NCBI GenBank assembly: GCA_001766825.1
Contig: LYOR01000001.1
Coordinates: forward strand, 223,746 to 287,745
Reading direction: 5' to 3'
DNA length: 64,000 nt
DNA from: Candidatus Syntropharchaeum butanivorans
GTDB lineage: Archaea > Halobacteriota > Syntropharchaeia > Syntropharchaeales > Syntropharchaeaceae
Each line of letters begins with the position of its first letter. The first letter of the stretch is position 1. Below, one piece after another: positions 26,755-36,885 of this stretch. A program made the translations under genes and the position numbers. The notes below the pieces were generated by a model, which was not told the DNA's origin, did not search any database, and worked only from the letters and a program-made list of their open reading frames with translations.

Positions 26755-27675
26755 CTACCTCTTATCCCTGAACTTGACCTCAATCTCCATGAGATCCTCT
26801 GCCACAACGACGTTTGGAAATACCTTCCTCGCATCCTCGAGTAGTTTCCTCGGACTCTCGGAGTAACGGGGGCTTATATGCATCAGTACAAGCTGAAGTA
26901 CTCCAGCCTCCTTTGCAACCTCTGCAGCCTCCCTCGCAGTTGAGTGATGATACTCTGCTGCCCAGTCTGCAAGTTCATCCCCCATCGTTGAGTCATGTAT
27001 CAGGAGGTCTGCACCCTTTGCAGCCTCGATCACAGACCTGCATGGGCGTGTATCGCCGGTGTATACGACCTTCCGCCCGGGTCTCGGTGGCCCAACGACC
27101 TCCTCTGATCTGATCACCCTTCCATCGATTATGACCGACTCACCACGATGTAGCTTTGAAAACAGCGGCCCCGGTGGGACTCCAAGCTCTATCGCACGCT
27201 CCCTGTTGAACCTGCCAAGCCGCTCATCCTCCTCAAGCACATACCCGATACTCCTTATGCTGTGCTCGGTCCTGAAGGCCCGGATCTCATAACCAGACAT
27301 CCTGATCACATCACCAGGGGATAGCTCCTTAACACGCACCTCAAATCTGGGTCTGAAGTTTCCCAGAGCCATAATGTGCCCCATGAGCTCCTCTGTACCC
27401 TTCGGACCATATACCGTCAGTGGCTCTCTCCTTTTCTGGAATGACATCGTTTGTATGACTCCAGGAAGCCCCAAAAAGTGGTCTGCATGTAGATGAGTCA
27501 GAAAAACAGATCCCAAACTTCCCATCCCGCTCTTTGTGCGCATCATCTGCTTCTGCGCCCCCTCCCCGCAGTCAAAGAGCATGAGGTCCCCTTCTCTATG
27601 TATGAGTATTGCGGAGGTGTTTCTCACAGGGGTTGGGAATGAGCCACCTGTTCCAAGGAAGCGTACACGAAGCAT
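26755..27675 (-). CDS. rnz: Ribonuclease Z
   Basis: RNase Z is the tRNA 3'-processing endonuclease, a zinc metallo-beta-lactamase-fold enzyme. This one has 306 residues, the usual short form. The N-terminal MLRVRFLGTGGSFPTP and the metal motif FLTHLHADHFLGLPG (about residues 60-74) are diagnostic. Further metal ligands are in YTGDTRP and the C-terminal LMHISPRYS. A GAGGGTGG ribosome site precedes the ATG. The 175 bases after its stop hold no recognisable gene. Confidence 0.95.
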   Translation of the reverse strand: MLRVRFLGTGGSFPTPVRNTSAILIHREGDLMLFDCGEGAQKQMMRTKSGMGSLGSVFLTHLHADHFLGLPGVIQTMSFQKRREPLTVYGPKGTEELMGHIMALGNFRPRFEVRVKELSPGDVIRMSGYEIRAFRTEHSIRSIGYVLEEDERLGRFNRERAIELGVPPGPLFSKLHRGESVIIDGRVIRSEEVVGPPRPGRKVVYTGDTRPCRSVIEAAKGADLLIHDSTMGDELADWAAEYHHSTAREAAEVAKEAGVLQLVLMHISPRYSESPRKLLEDARKVFPNVVVAEDLMEIEVKFRDKR

Positions 27676-27728
27676 GATCCACCCTCTACATGATCGTTTT
27701 TAATTTTTTTCAAAGGTCTGGACTCTCT

Positions 27729-28709
27729 TTACCTCCCCTCGAGCATCTTTGAGATCGCATATGCCGGAAAGACATCTGAGATCTCCCTGCTATATCGCCG
27801 GGAGAGGGAAATAGACTCAAGACCGAGCTCTTCTGCCACTTCCCTGATCAGAAACTCACCTGTACCCCCACATACGACCAGATCGACCCCATAGCGGTGA
27901 TAAATTGAACTTATAGCATCTTTTATCTCATTTTTCTGAGATGAGGCGATGTACCTCGCAATCTCAATGATGCGATCCATCCCGAGCTCTTCAACATCAG
28001 AGCATACAAGCCTCGCAAGTCTGCGCGAAGCCTCCTCTCTACTTTTCCCTCCCCCGGATGCATAGGGGTTTGGTGTATCACATGTGTACTTCTCCCGTCC
28101 GATCTTTCCCAGAACAAGATAAACATCCGCCATTATCGCAAAATACTCGGATGCAATCCTGCAGGGGATGCCATCAACCAGAACCCGATCGACGACCGTT
28201 GCAACGTTCGTCCGCAATATACCTGTGTAAATCAGTTCGCCCCGCTTCAACCGCTCAAGATCGGTCAGAGCAGCCCGGGGCTTGCCGGATAGGATGGGGA
28301 TTATATCCGTTGTCGTGGACCCCATGTCAACAAATATGAGATCTTCAAACTCCGCTCCAAGAAACATCGATGACGCAAGCCAGTTTGAAGCAAAAAACAT
28401 CTCGGGATGGGATCTGAGAAATACGGGGTCGTAGAACCTGCCATCAATTGCGAAAAAGTAAGCCTCTGGGAGAAGATCAGATATGATCCCTGAGATATGA
28501 AGGATACCTTCCTTTCTGGATAGAAATGAATCTGCAAGCTCACATGTCACTGTTACTCCCACAGCCTCAGGCTCAAGCCTATAGATTTCATCCTTCAGGA
28601 GACCTCCAAGATCTTTTCCCTTCCAGATTGGAAAGTAGATCGATCTTGCGTACCCGTTGGATGATGCGATCTTTGTGTTTGCACCGCCAATATCAAGTCC
28701 CAGTATCAT
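27729..28709 (-). CDS. mfnF: Methanofuran synthesis protein MfnF (hydantoinase/oxoprolinase-like)
   Basis: MfnF joins the aminomethylfuran phosphate and glutamyl-tyramine parts during methanofuran synthesis. The protein belongs to the ASKHA-type hydantoinase/oxoprolinase family; 327 residues. It has the N-terminal phosphate-1 motif ILGLDIGGANTKIA, a central FVDMGSTTTDIIPI (phosphate-2) and the C-terminal VVCGGTGEFL. I chose the ATG at 28709, overlapping the stop of the upstream TraB-family gene in an ATGA arrangement, instead of the frame's first codon at 28718. It is the last gene of a three-gene leftward run. It supports a C1-pathway archaeon. Confidence 0.88.
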   Translation of the reverse strand: MILGLDIGGANTKIASSNGYARSIYFPIWKGKDLGGLLKDEIYRLEPEAVGVTVTCELADSFLSRKEGILHISGIISDLLPEAYFFAIDGRFYDPVFLRSHPEMFFASNWLASSMFLGAEFEDLIFVDMGSTTTDIIPILSGKPRAALTDLERLKRGELIYTGILRTNVATVVDRVLVDGIPCRIASEYFAIMADVYLVLGKIGREKYTCDTPNPYASGGGKSREEASRRLARLVCSDVEELGMDRIIEIARYIASSQKNEIKDAISSIYHRYGVDLVVCGGTGEFLIREVAEELGLESISLSRRYSREISDVFPAYAISKMLEGR

Positions 28710-29926
28710 TGAAACCACCTGGAAAATACACCTCTTGCAACCTCCTCAAGATTGATCCCGGTCAGGTTGAAGATGACATAAACACCGAGAAACGTTCCTA
28801 TGAGACTCCCGATGTTTGCAAATGCCGCAACGAGAAGCACCCTGAAGATCGGGTTTCTCATGAGTTCTGATAAGCTCTCAACCTCGATCATCTTCCTTAT
28901 ATCTGATGGGGCTGGAGATCTCACCCATGCCTCAACAAGCCCTGCAAACCACCCTGCCGCTATCATTGGATACAGAGATGTGAGCCATGCAACTGCGAAT
29001 GCTGTGAGAACCGAGAGGGGGTGACCCCGTGCAAGGATAACTCCGCCTGCAGATAGCACACCATTTATCACAATCCAGTACAGAAGTGCAATGAGAAGGA
29101 GCTTCAGCGGGGCACCCGAGGTCAGTATAATGATGAGCGTTACCATCAGAAATATAAAGACCCCGAGCCCGAATACCCTCCCGAGGTTGATCCTCCTCTT
29201 TGGAGAGGACGTTATATCTCCCATCTCTCTGATCAGATCCGGGTTCTCGAGGTACCTCCTGATCCCCTCCACATGCCCTGCCCCCACAACCGCAACGATA
29301 TTCCCCTGAAGACGGAGCAGCTGATTCGCGATGTATGCGTCCCGCTCATCGATCAGGACCTCTGCAGCAGATGGCGAGAACCTTCTCAGCTCCTTTATGA
29401 GCTGTGATACGATATCAGCATCGGTAATCCTCTCGATCTCAATCTCATCTTTTCCAATACCAGCAATAGAGATGATGATCGCGAAAAGCATCTTGAGCTT
29501 CTCTCTCAGTTTCATCTTTCCCCAGAACCGCTGCATCGTGACCCCTATATCCCGATCAATGAGTGCAACAGGGATCCCACGCCTCTCTGCCTCCTCGATC
29601 GCAGCAAGCATATCCGCCCCTGGCTCAACCCCCAGCTCCTGCCCGATCTTCCGCTGTACGTAGGCAAGAAGGTAATGAAGAAGCAGGAGATAGATGTTTC
29701 CGCTCTTTATCACGTCCTTTATCGAGATCTCCTCCACATCTCCCTTGAGCGCCCGGTAGCGCGCGCGACATAGCTCAACCGCGACAACGTCTGGTCTGAC
29801 CTCCTCTATCGCGTCACGAACCTCTCTCACACTCCTCTCAGATACGTGCGCCGTCCCAACGATCCTTATCCGTCGCTCTGGACCACATTCTATCTTATTA
29901 TTGCCATCATCCATCTGAGTTCTCAC
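28706..29926 (-). CDS. TraB/PrgY-family membrane protein
   Basis: This is a TraB-domain protein of 406 residues. The N-terminal soluble half has the family's conserved blocks: GTAHVSERSV near 25, VAVELCRARY near 48, and later VVGAGHVEGI near 212. The C-terminal half has about four to five hydrophobic segments (such as LGVFIFLMVTLIIIL). The family relates to the TIKI/Tiki-like protease fold and bacterial pheromone shutdown protein, but its archaeal role is unknown. The frame starts with GTG at 29926 overlapping the S2P stop; an ATG at 29914 is an alternative. It is coupled to both neighbours by overlaps. Confidence 0.85.
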   Translation of the reverse strand: MRTQMDDGNNKIECGPERRIRIVGTAHVSERSVREVRDAIEEVRPDVVAVELCRARYRALKGDVEEISIKDVIKSGNIYLLLLHYLLAYVQRKIGQELGVEPGADMLAAIEEAERRGIPVALIDRDIGVTMQRFWGKMKLREKLKMLFAIIISIAGIGKDEIEIERITDADIVSQLIKELRRFSPSAAEVLIDERDAYIANQLLRLQGNIVAVVGAGHVEGIRRYLENPDLIREMGDITSSPKRRINLGRVFGLGVFIFLMVTLIIILTSGAPLKLLLIALLYWIVINGVLSAGGVILARGHPLSVLTAFAVAWLTSLYPMIAAGWFAGLVEAWVRSPAPSDIRKMIEVESLSELMRNPIFRVLLVAAFANIGSLIGTFLGVYVIFNLTGINLEEVARGVFSRWFQ

Positions 29927-31026
29927 CCTCTCAGGATCTCTATCGCCCGGATAAGGTCGGTCTTTGAGAGGATACCATCCAGTACTCCATCCTCAATAAC
30001 AAGAACCCTACCGATGTTATGATCCGCGATCAGCCTGAGTGCTTCAGCGGCTGTTGCATCCGGGTTAATCGTTATAAGCTCTCTTGACATGATATCTCCG
30101 ACCGTAATCTCATCATGCTTCTCACTCGGTACACTCTTCACGTCTGTGAGGCTCACAACCCCGAGAAGCTCTCCTGATCCCGGATCAACGACCGGATATC
30201 CCTTATGTCTATCCCGGAGCATGAACTCGATGAACTCTCTCACGGTCAGATAGGGACTCACGGTGACAAGCTCCTTTGTCATGATATCCCTCACCTTTAT
30301 CCCCTCCATCGCGCTTTGTATGATCGTTGCAGACTCCTCCTCTGATGCTGCTATGTAGATGAAGAATGCGATCAAAATCAGCATCCATCCCCCGTGAAGA
30401 AGCCCGAATGCTGCCATCAGGATTGCAAAGATCTTTCCAACCTGAACGGCCTTTCTCGTGGCACTTATATAGGAACCCTCCTTCTTAACAAGGTATGCTC
30501 GCAGAATTCTCCCTCCATCCATCGGGAATGCCGGCAGGAGGTTGAAGAGTGCAAGCACGAGGTTAATTGCCCCCAGAGAGAATGAGAGTATCCCAAACCC
30601 CTTCCACCAGATCCCACCCGGAATTGTGTTGAATGGTATCTGGACCGCGATGAAGATAGTGGCAAGAAATATGCTCATAAGTGGGCCCGCGATTGCTATT
30701 CTCGCTTCAACCCTGGGATCCTTCGGTATCGTCCTCATCGATGCGATCCCACCGAAGATAAAAAGTGTGATCGAGTCGATCTTGACCCCATATCCCATCG
30801 CGACGTAGGAATGGGAGAGCTCATGTGCAATGACGCACCCAAACAGGACGACTGTCGTGAGAGTTGCAAGTGTCGCTCTTACAGCAAACGAATCAATCTC
30901 GGCAAAACCAAAAGGGGGAGGTTGTTGCATAAATATCAGAATGAATGGGGGGAGGATTAGAAGAAAGGTGATATGAAGCCTGATCGGTATGCCGAGTGCC
31001 CTACCGATCTCAATCGATGTTCGCAT
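29923..31026 (-). CDS. Site-2-protease-like M50 metallopeptidase with CBS domains
   Basis: This is an intramembrane zinc metalloprotease of family M50 with two C-terminal CBS domains, 367 residues. The zinc motif HELSH is near residue 67 (VIAHELSHSYVAMGYGV). The second metal aspartate is in LLPAFPMDGGRILRAYL near 165. Hydrophobic segments surround both. The CBS pair (about residues 245-365; DIMTKELVTVSPYLTV and DIMSRELITINPDATA) may sense adenine nucleotides. It heads a run with the TraB-family gene and mfnF. An AATATATATTA stretch lies just upstream. Confidence 0.92.
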   Translation of the reverse strand: MRTSIEIGRALGIPIRLHITFLLILPPFILIFMQQPPPFGFAEIDSFAVRATLATLTTVVLFGCVIAHELSHSYVAMGYGVKIDSITLFIFGGIASMRTIPKDPRVEARIAIAGPLMSIFLATIFIAVQIPFNTIPGGIWWKGFGILSFSLGAINLVLALFNLLPAFPMDGGRILRAYLVKKEGSYISATRKAVQVGKIFAILMAAFGLLHGGWMLILIAFFIYIAASEEESATIIQSAMEGIKVRDIMTKELVTVSPYLTVREFIEFMLRDRHKGYPVVDPGSGELLGVVSLTDVKSVPSEKHDEITVGDIMSRELITINPDATAAEALRLIADHNIGRVLVIEDGVLDGILSKTDLIRAIEILRG

Positions 31027-31059
31027 TCACTTATTAATATATATTCATCCTATTTAGCT

Positions 31060-31545
31060 TTAGTGCTGTTTTTGCATTGAGTGCGCCTGTACAGCCTGAT
31101 CAAGCAACCCCCTCTCAATTGCCTTTTCAATCAGCTCTGCAATCTCGTCCCGACATGCTCTGAACGCATCAAGCCCCTCACCATAAGGATCGAAGACGCC
31201 CAACGGCTCATCAACACCATAAGCAAAACCCTTGAGCGTGTGTAGCCTGGATGACAGGTTAAACTCAGAGGCAAGCACATCATACACGTACTCATCCAGA
31301 GCAAAGATGTAAGATGCTTCTTCCACCATCCATCGCTCAAGAGGCCTCCTTCGATGATCTGTTATATCAATGCCCAGCTCTTCCATTGCCTTTATCGCAT
31401 AAGGGTGAGCCCCACCATCAACTGCTCCGATACCGGCAGATAGAACCCGGATATCACCATCCACACGTGACCTGAGGATACCCTCTGCCATCGGGCTCCT
31501 GCACATATTTCCGTAGCACACAAAGACGATCATCTTACCTGACAT
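31060..31545 (-). CDS. Low-molecular-weight protein-tyrosine-phosphatase-like protein
   Basis: This is a 161-residue member of the LMW-PTP/arsenate-reductase fold. The P-loop CYGNMCRSP (C-X5-R-S) is at residues 10-18, and the general-acid loop DPYGEG is near 119. It would dephosphorylate phosphotyrosine or a small molecule; a role in arsenate detoxification is less likely without ars neighbours. It lies at the end of the mfnA-dph2-truA run and ends about 30 bases before the next gene in the same direction. Confidence 0.85.
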   Translation of the reverse strand: MSGKMIVFVCYGNMCRSPMAEGILRSRVDGDIRVLSAGIGAVDGGAHPYAIKAMEELGIDITDHRRRPLERWMVEEASYIFALDEYVYDVLASEFNLSSRLHTLKGFAYGVDEPLGVFDPYGEGLDAFRACRDEIAELIEKAIERGLLDQAVQAHSMQKQH

Positions 31546-31573
31546 CTGCCCTCACCTCACACTCTCATCAGAC

Positions 31574-32377
31574 TTAACACTTTCCAAGTTCATCCATAAC
31601 AGCACTCAATACAACATACCGCCTGAAAAGCTGCGAGAGATGGTTTCTCATCTCGGTTAGCACATAATGATCCACCTCAAAGCTAATCCGGTCATACGCG
31701 ACGTCGGTGAGGATTAACCCTTCTGGAGGGGCAGGTTTGATTGAAGCAGGCTCTCCGTTGAGCAAACCCTCAAGCCATCCAATATCTCGTTCCCCGCTTC
31801 CTATCATGACCAGGGCACCCACAATTCTTCTCACCATCTGGCGCAGAAAGGCATCTGCCCGGATCTCAAAGATGATGAGATTTCCGGTTGAACGCGTGAT
31901 ATCAAGCTTATGAACCTTTCTTATCGTAGAAAACTCCTCTCCACGCTTTGAGAAGTTTGCAAAGTCATGCCTCCCGATCAGAAGCCTGGATGCCTCTTTC
32001 ATCCGCTCAAGATTGAGTGAATCACCATAAAGTATGTAGCGATACTCCCGATAAAGTGCATCCCTCCTCGGATCAAAGGATGGGTCGACCTCAGATCTCG
32101 CCCATACCCATATATCCCTCGGGAGATGTGTATTGATGATCCTGGGGAGTGTGAGATTGTAGTCCTCTGTATCAAAGGCTATGACATGACCACAGGCATG
32201 AACTCCCCGATCAGTCCTTGCTGACGCGGCATACCTCGAACGTCTCCGATCAGAGATTAGCCCTGATGACTTAAGCCCCTCGATGATCGCTCCCTCGACG
32301 GTGAGTAGATCCGGCTGAACCTGAAAGCCGTGATATCCGGTCCCGATATACCCCAGCTTCAGCGCAACCCTCCTCAC
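31574..32377 (-). CDS. truA: tRNA pseudouridine synthase A
   Basis: TruA makes pseudouridine at positions 38-40 in the tRNA anticodon stem-loop. This one has 267 residues. The catalytic aspartate lies in SARTDRGVHACG near residue 55, and FLRQMVRRIVGAL near 179 is the conserved C-terminal block. The start is GTG at 32377 with an AGGGGGTGA stretch upstream. It follows dph2 by four bases, so they are probably co-transcribed. Confidence 0.93.
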   Translation of the reverse strand: MRRVALKLGYIGTGYHGFQVQPDLLTVEGAIIEGLKSSGLISDRRRSRYAASARTDRGVHACGHVIAFDTEDYNLTLPRIINTHLPRDIWVWARSEVDPSFDPRRDALYREYRYILYGDSLNLERMKEASRLLIGRHDFANFSKRGEEFSTIRKVHKLDITRSTGNLIIFEIRADAFLRQMVRRIVGALVMIGSGERDIGWLEGLLNGEPASIKPAPPEGLILTDVAYDRISFEVDHYVLTEMRNHLSQLFRRYVVLSAVMDELGKC

Positions 32378-32381
32378 TCAC

Positions 32382-33332
32382 TCACCCCCTCATCCGAAGA
32401 ACCTCTCTGAACTCATCAGGGTTAAGGAGTATCACATGCCTCATATCATCAACGATCCTGGGGCATGCAGTATTTATATATGCATCCATCCCCAAGTTTA
32501 TAAGTAGATCCTCCCTTACCTCATCAAGCAGGATCAGATGAGCCTCGATACTGTGATCTTTCGCCTCTTTCATGATCTCATCTGCGAGCTTCTTCCTGTA
32601 CTGCCCCATCTTGTTCGATAAAACCACACCAAAAACCCTGGCGCCAAGAGCCTTTGCAATAGTCCCCCATCTCCTTCTGATCAAAGGCTCAGGATCGATA
32701 GTCTCAACCCTTCCTGTATAAGGGTCAGCTGCCACAACCCGCTTCTTCGTGATCCTGGCGATTCCCTCCGGGTGAAAGCGACCACTACCGATGAAAAGAA
32801 CCTCCTCGGCCCGCTCATCTACCGCAGAGGCGTTGCACCCAAGGACCTGTCCTTCATACCTCAGGCCATCCCCGGAACCTTTCCTTATGAGAGGCCTCTT
32901 TCCAGCGGATGTGAGGATCTCCCCGGCATCTTTTATCATCCCGAGATGCTGGACGGTTGTTACGATGGATATAAGATTGCCTTTGAGGTACTTTATCGCA
33001 GACTCAACCACCGGGCGAATATCGACCGATGATCGCATCTCAACAAAGATTATCTTGCCCATGCTCTCTCCAGCATGCCCGAAGTGAAACAGGAGATCGA
33101 CCATACCCAGGAGCTCTTTATCGATATCGCACGCACCGTAGGTTGGTCTCCCGGATATTATAACAGGGATCCCACACCTATCCTGTATCTCACCTGAGAT
33201 TCTGCGTGCCTGCCTTATAAACCCCTCTGGAAGCTGTATTCCCACAGAATTTGCTCCCCTCTCCTTTATTGCATTTATCAGCCCCTCAATCGCAACCTCA
33301 AGGTCAGTTTCCTGTTGCATCTTTGAGATCAT
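32382..33332 (-). CDS. dph2: Diphthamide synthesis radical enzyme Dph2
   Basis: Dph2 starts diphthamide formation on elongation factor 2 by moving a 3-amino-3-carboxypropyl group from AdoMet with a non-classical iron-sulfur radical mechanism. The protein has 316 residues. Three conserved cysteines that bind the 4Fe-4S cluster are visible: TYGACDID near 72, VLGCNAS near 168 and NTACPRIVDD near 288. The ATG at 33332 has AGGAG eight bases upstream and overlaps the end of mfnA by 29 bases. Confidence 0.92.
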   Translation of the reverse strand: MISKMQQETDLEVAIEGLINAIKERGANSVGIQLPEGFIRQARRISGEIQDRCGIPVIISGRPTYGACDIDKELLGMVDLLFHFGHAGESMGKIIFVEMRSSVDIRPVVESAIKYLKGNLISIVTTVQHLGMIKDAGEILTSAGKRPLIRKGSGDGLRYEGQVLGCNASAVDERAEEVLFIGSGRFHPEGIARITKKRVVAADPYTGRVETIDPEPLIRRRWGTIAKALGARVFGVVLSNKMGQYRKKLADEIMKEAKDHSIEAHLILLDEVREDLLINLGMDAYINTACPRIVDDMRHVILLNPDEFREVLRMRG

Positions 33333-34428
33333 CCAGAAACTCCTGGAGGATGGGTTCTGTCAGGTGTGGCATTATGACAAGTCTCATGAAACCCTCCCTC
33401 GTCACAGAGACCCTCCAGCCGGACCGTTCAAGCTCCCTTATAACCTGCCTGAGATCTTTGACCTCAAGTGTCAGGACATTCATCACAGGCTCAACCGGTG
33501 GCACAACCCCGAATGAGCTTGCCCCATCTTTGAGCATCTTCGTCATCCTGATACACCGATCAACGACCCGTTTGAATCCTTTGAACCCGAGATATCTGAG
33601 GACTGCGTATGTTGCAGCAGCAGCAGCTCCACTCCTTGTCCCTGTCAGCGAGAACTGTGCCTTTGATGTGAGATACGGCGTTGGTGTTGAGAGAAGCTCC
33701 AGAAGCCTTTTGTCCTTGAAGAGAATCCCCCCTGCTGGTATCGTGCTCATCCCCATCTTATGTGGGTCGATCGTAATCGACGAGACCCCATCCACGGATA
33801 GATCAAATGGCGGGTGTGAATCGAGAAACGGTATCACAAAACCCCCGAACGCGGCGTCCACGTGGAGGAAGAGGTCATTCTCAAGCGCAATCTTTGCAAG
33901 ATCCTCTATCGGGTCGATCTGCCCATATTCGGTCGTTCCAGCAATCCCAACAAGTCCGATTGTCCTGTCATCAATCAAATCCTCAACAGCAGCAGGATCC
34001 ACCCTGAATTCACCATCAAGTGGTGCTTTTCTCACCTCAACCCGGAGAAGATCCCCGATCTTATCAAATGAGAAATGCGCAGAAGCTGGAACAACGATAT
34101 TTTCACCATCCTTCCCTGAGGCATTCCTGAATGCCCTTATCGCCTGTATGTTCGATTCTGTTCCCCCGGTTGTGATGTACCCGGTTGCATCACGATCCCC
34201 AAGCAGAGCCGCGATCATGGAGATGACCTCCTCCTCTATCGCCTTTGTACCGGGAAACAACCCTGGATCCCCAAGGTTTGCCTCCAGAAAGAGGTTATGT
34301 GCGATTTTTGCGATCGGATGTGGGTGGGTACACATTGAACTCAGTATCCTCGTGTAGCCGAGATCCCTTCTCTTCAACTCCTCAAGCTCCGCAAGAACGT
34401 CCTCAAAGCATATCCCATCTTCCATCAT
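33304..34428 (-). CDS. mfnA: L-tyrosine/L-aspartate decarboxylase MfnA
   Basis: MfnA is a PLP decarboxylase that makes tyramine for methanofuran; related archaeal enzymes also decarboxylate aspartate to beta-alanine for CoA. The protein has 374 residues, typical. The PLP lysine is in TIDPHKMGMS near residue 232, preceded by HVDAAFGGF (PLP-ring contact) near 200; TGGTESNIQAIRAFRN near 107 binds the phosphate. Two ATG codons are adjacent at the start. It is transcribed away from trpB2 and shares an ATATAT element with it. Confidence 0.92.
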   Translation of the reverse strand: MMEDGICFEDVLAELEELKRRDLGYTRILSSMCTHPHPIAKIAHNLFLEANLGDPGLFPGTKAIEEEVISMIAALLGDRDATGYITTGGTESNIQAIRAFRNASGKDGENIVVPASAHFSFDKIGDLLRVEVRKAPLDGEFRVDPAAVEDLIDDRTIGLVGIAGTTEYGQIDPIEDLAKIALENDLFLHVDAAFGGFVIPFLDSHPPFDLSVDGVSSITIDPHKMGMSTIPAGGILFKDKRLLELLSTPTPYLTSKAQFSLTGTRSGAAAAATYAVLRYLGFKGFKRVVDRCIRMTKMLKDGASSFGVVPPVEPVMNVLTLEVKDLRQVIRELERSGWRVSVTREGFMRLVIMPHLTEPILQEFLDDLKDATGN

Positions 34429-34450
34429 CTAACTCTCCCTCTACCCCTGG

Positions 34451-34456
34451 ATATAT
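34451..34456. promoter_or_regulatory. Possible shared TATA box between mfnA and trpB2
   Basis: GATATATGA lies in the 109-base divergent gap. The symmetrical ATATAT could serve mfnA (about 25 bases from its ATG, leaderless) and trpB2 (about 80 bases from its ATG, leader with ribosome site). Inference from spacing only. Confidence 0.4.
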
Positions 34457-34537
34457 GAACCTTCCCGCGATCTGGGGTAATGCTCAAATAGATGAACCCA
34501 CGTACAGATCGTGACGTTAATCCCAGATGGAGTGACT

Positions 34538-35893
34538 ATGATGCGAAAGATCCTGCTTGACGAGGACGAGATTCCAAGAAGATGGTACAACATCCTGGCA
34601 GACCTGCCTGGATCGCTCGATCCGATGCTCAATCCTCAGACGTATGAACCTACGGAACTCCCGCCTTTTCTCTTTGCATCAGAGCTCAACAGGCAGGAGT
34701 TCAGCACCGATCGGTGGATCGATATTCCGGAAGAGGTGCTTGAAGTTTATCGTATATGGCGACCCACGCCCTTATACCGTGCAAAAAAGCTTGAAGAGGC
34801 GCTCAAAACCCCTGCAAAGATCTACTATAAATGGGAGGGGGTGAGTCCGCCTGGTAGCCACAAGCCGAACACTGCGGTTGCTCAGGCCTACTACAACATG
34901 AAGGAGGGCATTGAGCGACTGACAACAGAGACCGGAGCAGGACAGTGGGGTTCAGCCCTCGCATTTGCAACGAAGCTATTCGATCTTGAATGCATGGTCT
35001 ACATGGTCAGGGTGAGCTATGATCAGAAACCATACAGGAGGGTGCTGATGGAGGCATGGGGTGCGGAGGTTGTACCATCTCCGAGCAACAGAACAAAGAC
35101 CGGGCAGAAGTATCTCGAGGAGGATCCTGACTCACCCGGGAGCCTGGGTGTCGCGATATCCGAGGCGGTTGAGGATGCTGCAACGAACGATAATACCCAT
35201 TACACGCTTGGCTCTGTCTTAAACCACGTGATACTGCATCAGACGATCATGGGGCTTGAGGCGAAAAGGCAGTTTGAGATGATCGATACGTATCCTGATG
35301 CAATCTACGGGTGTGTCGGGGGTGGAAGCAACTTCTCAGGAGGAGCTTTTCCATTTCTGGGTGATAAGCTCAGGGGAGAACGGAAGGAGCTTGAGGTTGT
35401 GGCCTGTGAACCTACTGCATGCCCCACACTCACAAAAGGTATATATGCCTACGACTTTGGAGACTCTGTCGGTCTTGCACCGATTGTGAAGATGTACACA
35501 CTCGGGCATGATTTCATTCCTCCTAAAATCCATGCAGGTGGGCTCAGGTATCATGGCGATGCCCCGGCCCTGTGCAGGCTGGTGAATGATGGGTACATAC
35601 GGGCTGAGGCGTATCACCAGACCGACGTCTTTGAGGCTGCGGTACTTTTTGCACGAACAGAGGGCTTTGTCATCGCGCCCGAGACGGCCCACGCTCTTAA
35701 AGGCGTGGTAGACGAGGCGATACGGTGCAGAGAAAGTGGAGAGGAGAAGACAATATTCTTCCTTAACTCCGGGCATGGCCACTTCGATCTCTCATCATAC
35801 GCTGCATACTTTGAGGGGAAGCTTGTTGATTATGAGTATCCGGCAGAGCTTGTAAAGCGAGCGCTTGAGAACCTGCCAAAGGTTGGGGTATGA
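34538..35893 (+). CDS. trpB: Tryptophan synthase beta chain, TrpB2 type
   Basis: This is a long TrpB (TrpB2 type) with an N-terminal extension; 451 residues from the chosen start. It condenses indole and serine with PLP. The PLP lysine is in [17 protein letters not shown] near residue 110; the glycine-rich phosphate loop [12 protein letters not shown] is near 260. An ATG at 34538 preceded by GGAG is a better start than the GTG at 34511. It heads a trpB2-trpD-trpF run with four-base overlaps. No trpA is beside it, which fits the view that TrpB2 can act as an indole-salvage enzyme. Confidence 0.92.
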   Translation: MMRKILLDEDEIPRRWYNILADLPGSLDPMLNPQTYEPTELPPFLFASELNRQEFSTDRWIDIPEEVLEVYRIWRPTPLYRAKKLEEALKTPAKIYYKWEGVSPPGSHKPNTAVAQAYYNMKEGIERLTTETGAGQWGSALAFATKLFDLECMVYMVRVSYDQKPYRRVLMEAWGAEVVPSPSNRTKTGQKYLEEDPDSPGSLGVAISEAVEDAATNDNTHYTLGSVLNHVILHQTIMGLEAKRQFEMIDTYPDAIYGCVGGGSNFSGGAFPFLGDKLRGERKELEVVACEPTACPTLTKGIYAYDFGDSVGLAPIVKMYTLGHDFIPPKIHAGGLRYHGDAPALCRLVNDGYIRAEAYHQTDVFEAAVLFARTEGFVIAPETAHALKGVVDEAIRCRESGEEKTIFFLNSGHGHFDLSSYAAYFEGKLVDYEYPAELVKRALENLPKVGV

Positions 35894-36885
35894 AGGGATA
35901 CATCGAGAAGATTACAGGAGGGGAGGACCTCACCCTGGATGAGGCAGAAGATCTGATGGAGAGGATCCTGACTGATGCCACGGATAGCCAGATTGCATCG
36001 GTTCTGATCGGGTTGAAGATGAAAGGAGAGACCGCATCTGAGATAGCAGGTCTTGCAAAGGGGATGAAGAAGAAGGCATCATTGATCTCCCCGAACCTCT
36101 CCCCTCTCATCGATACATGCGGTACAGGTGGGGATGGTTCACATACGATAAATATCAGCACAATCGCCTCGATCGTCGTTGCATCAGGCGGCGTTGGTGT
36201 TGCAAAGCACGGTAACTACTCGATCACATCAAGGTGCGGGAGTGCGGACGTCCTGAAGGCCTGTGGAGTCAGGATAGACCTCGAACCTGTGGAGGTTCAA
36301 CGGATGATCGAGGAGGTTGGGATCGGTTTCATGCTTGCACCGATCTTCCATCCTTCGATGAAGCGAGTTGGATCGATCAGACGTGAGATCGGGGTTAGGA
36401 CCGTATTTAATATACTTGGGCCGCTCACAAACCCCGCGAATGTGAAGCGCCAGATGATAGGGGTCTTTGACCCGGATCTTTGCCTGCTGATCGCAGAGGT
36501 TTTGAGGGAGCTTGAATCACATCATGCACTCGTCGTGCACGGTTCGGGGCTTGATGAGATCACAACAACCGGTCCTACCGAGATCGTTGAGTTGAAAGGG
36601 GGTAAGATCGAATCTTTCGTAATCACACCGGAGGACTACGGGCTCAAACGGGCAAAGCTTTCTGATCTTGAGGGGGGAGACGCCGAGTACAACTCGATGG
36701 TGATGTACGAGATACTCAGGGGTAAAAAGGGATTCAAACGGGATATCGTTGCCCTGAATGCTGCTGCAGGGCTTTATATAGGTGAGAAAGCACACGATCT
36801 TAAGGAAGGGCTTGAGATTGCGGAGAACCTCCTTGATGAGGGGATAGCCCTCAAGAAGCTCGAAGAGATGATCGCGTTTGGATGA
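35890..36885 (+). CDS. trpD: Anthranilate phosphoribosyltransferase
   Basis: TrpD transfers phosphoribose from PRPP to anthranilate. The protein has 331 residues. The PRPP-binding motif [17 protein letters not shown] is near residue 77, [15 protein letters not shown] near 105, and the Mg2+ acidic pair [12 protein letters not shown] near 222. The start ATG overlaps the trpB2 stop (ATGA), and its end overlaps trpF in the same way, so the three are co-translated. Confidence 0.95.
   Translation: MKGYIEKITGGEDLTLDEAEDLMERILTDATDSQIASVLIGLKMKGETASEIAGLAKGMKKKASLISPNLSPLIDTCGTGGDGSHTINISTIASIVVASGGVGVAKHGNYSITSRCGSADVLKACGVRIDLEPVEVQRMIEEVGIGFMLAPIFHPSMKRVGSIRREIGVRTVFNILGPLTNPANVKRQMIGVFDPDLCLLIAEVLRELESHHALVVHGSGLDEITTTGPTEIVELKGGKIESFVITPEDYGLKRAKLSDLEGGDAEYNSMVMYEILRGKKGFKRDIVALNAAAGLYIGEKAHDLKEGLEIAENLLDEGIALKKLEEMIAFG

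Noticed and set aside
33251..34357. 368-codon open frame on the plus strand
   Set aside because: It is the antisense shadow of mfnA; the minus strand carries all conserved decarboxylase motifs.
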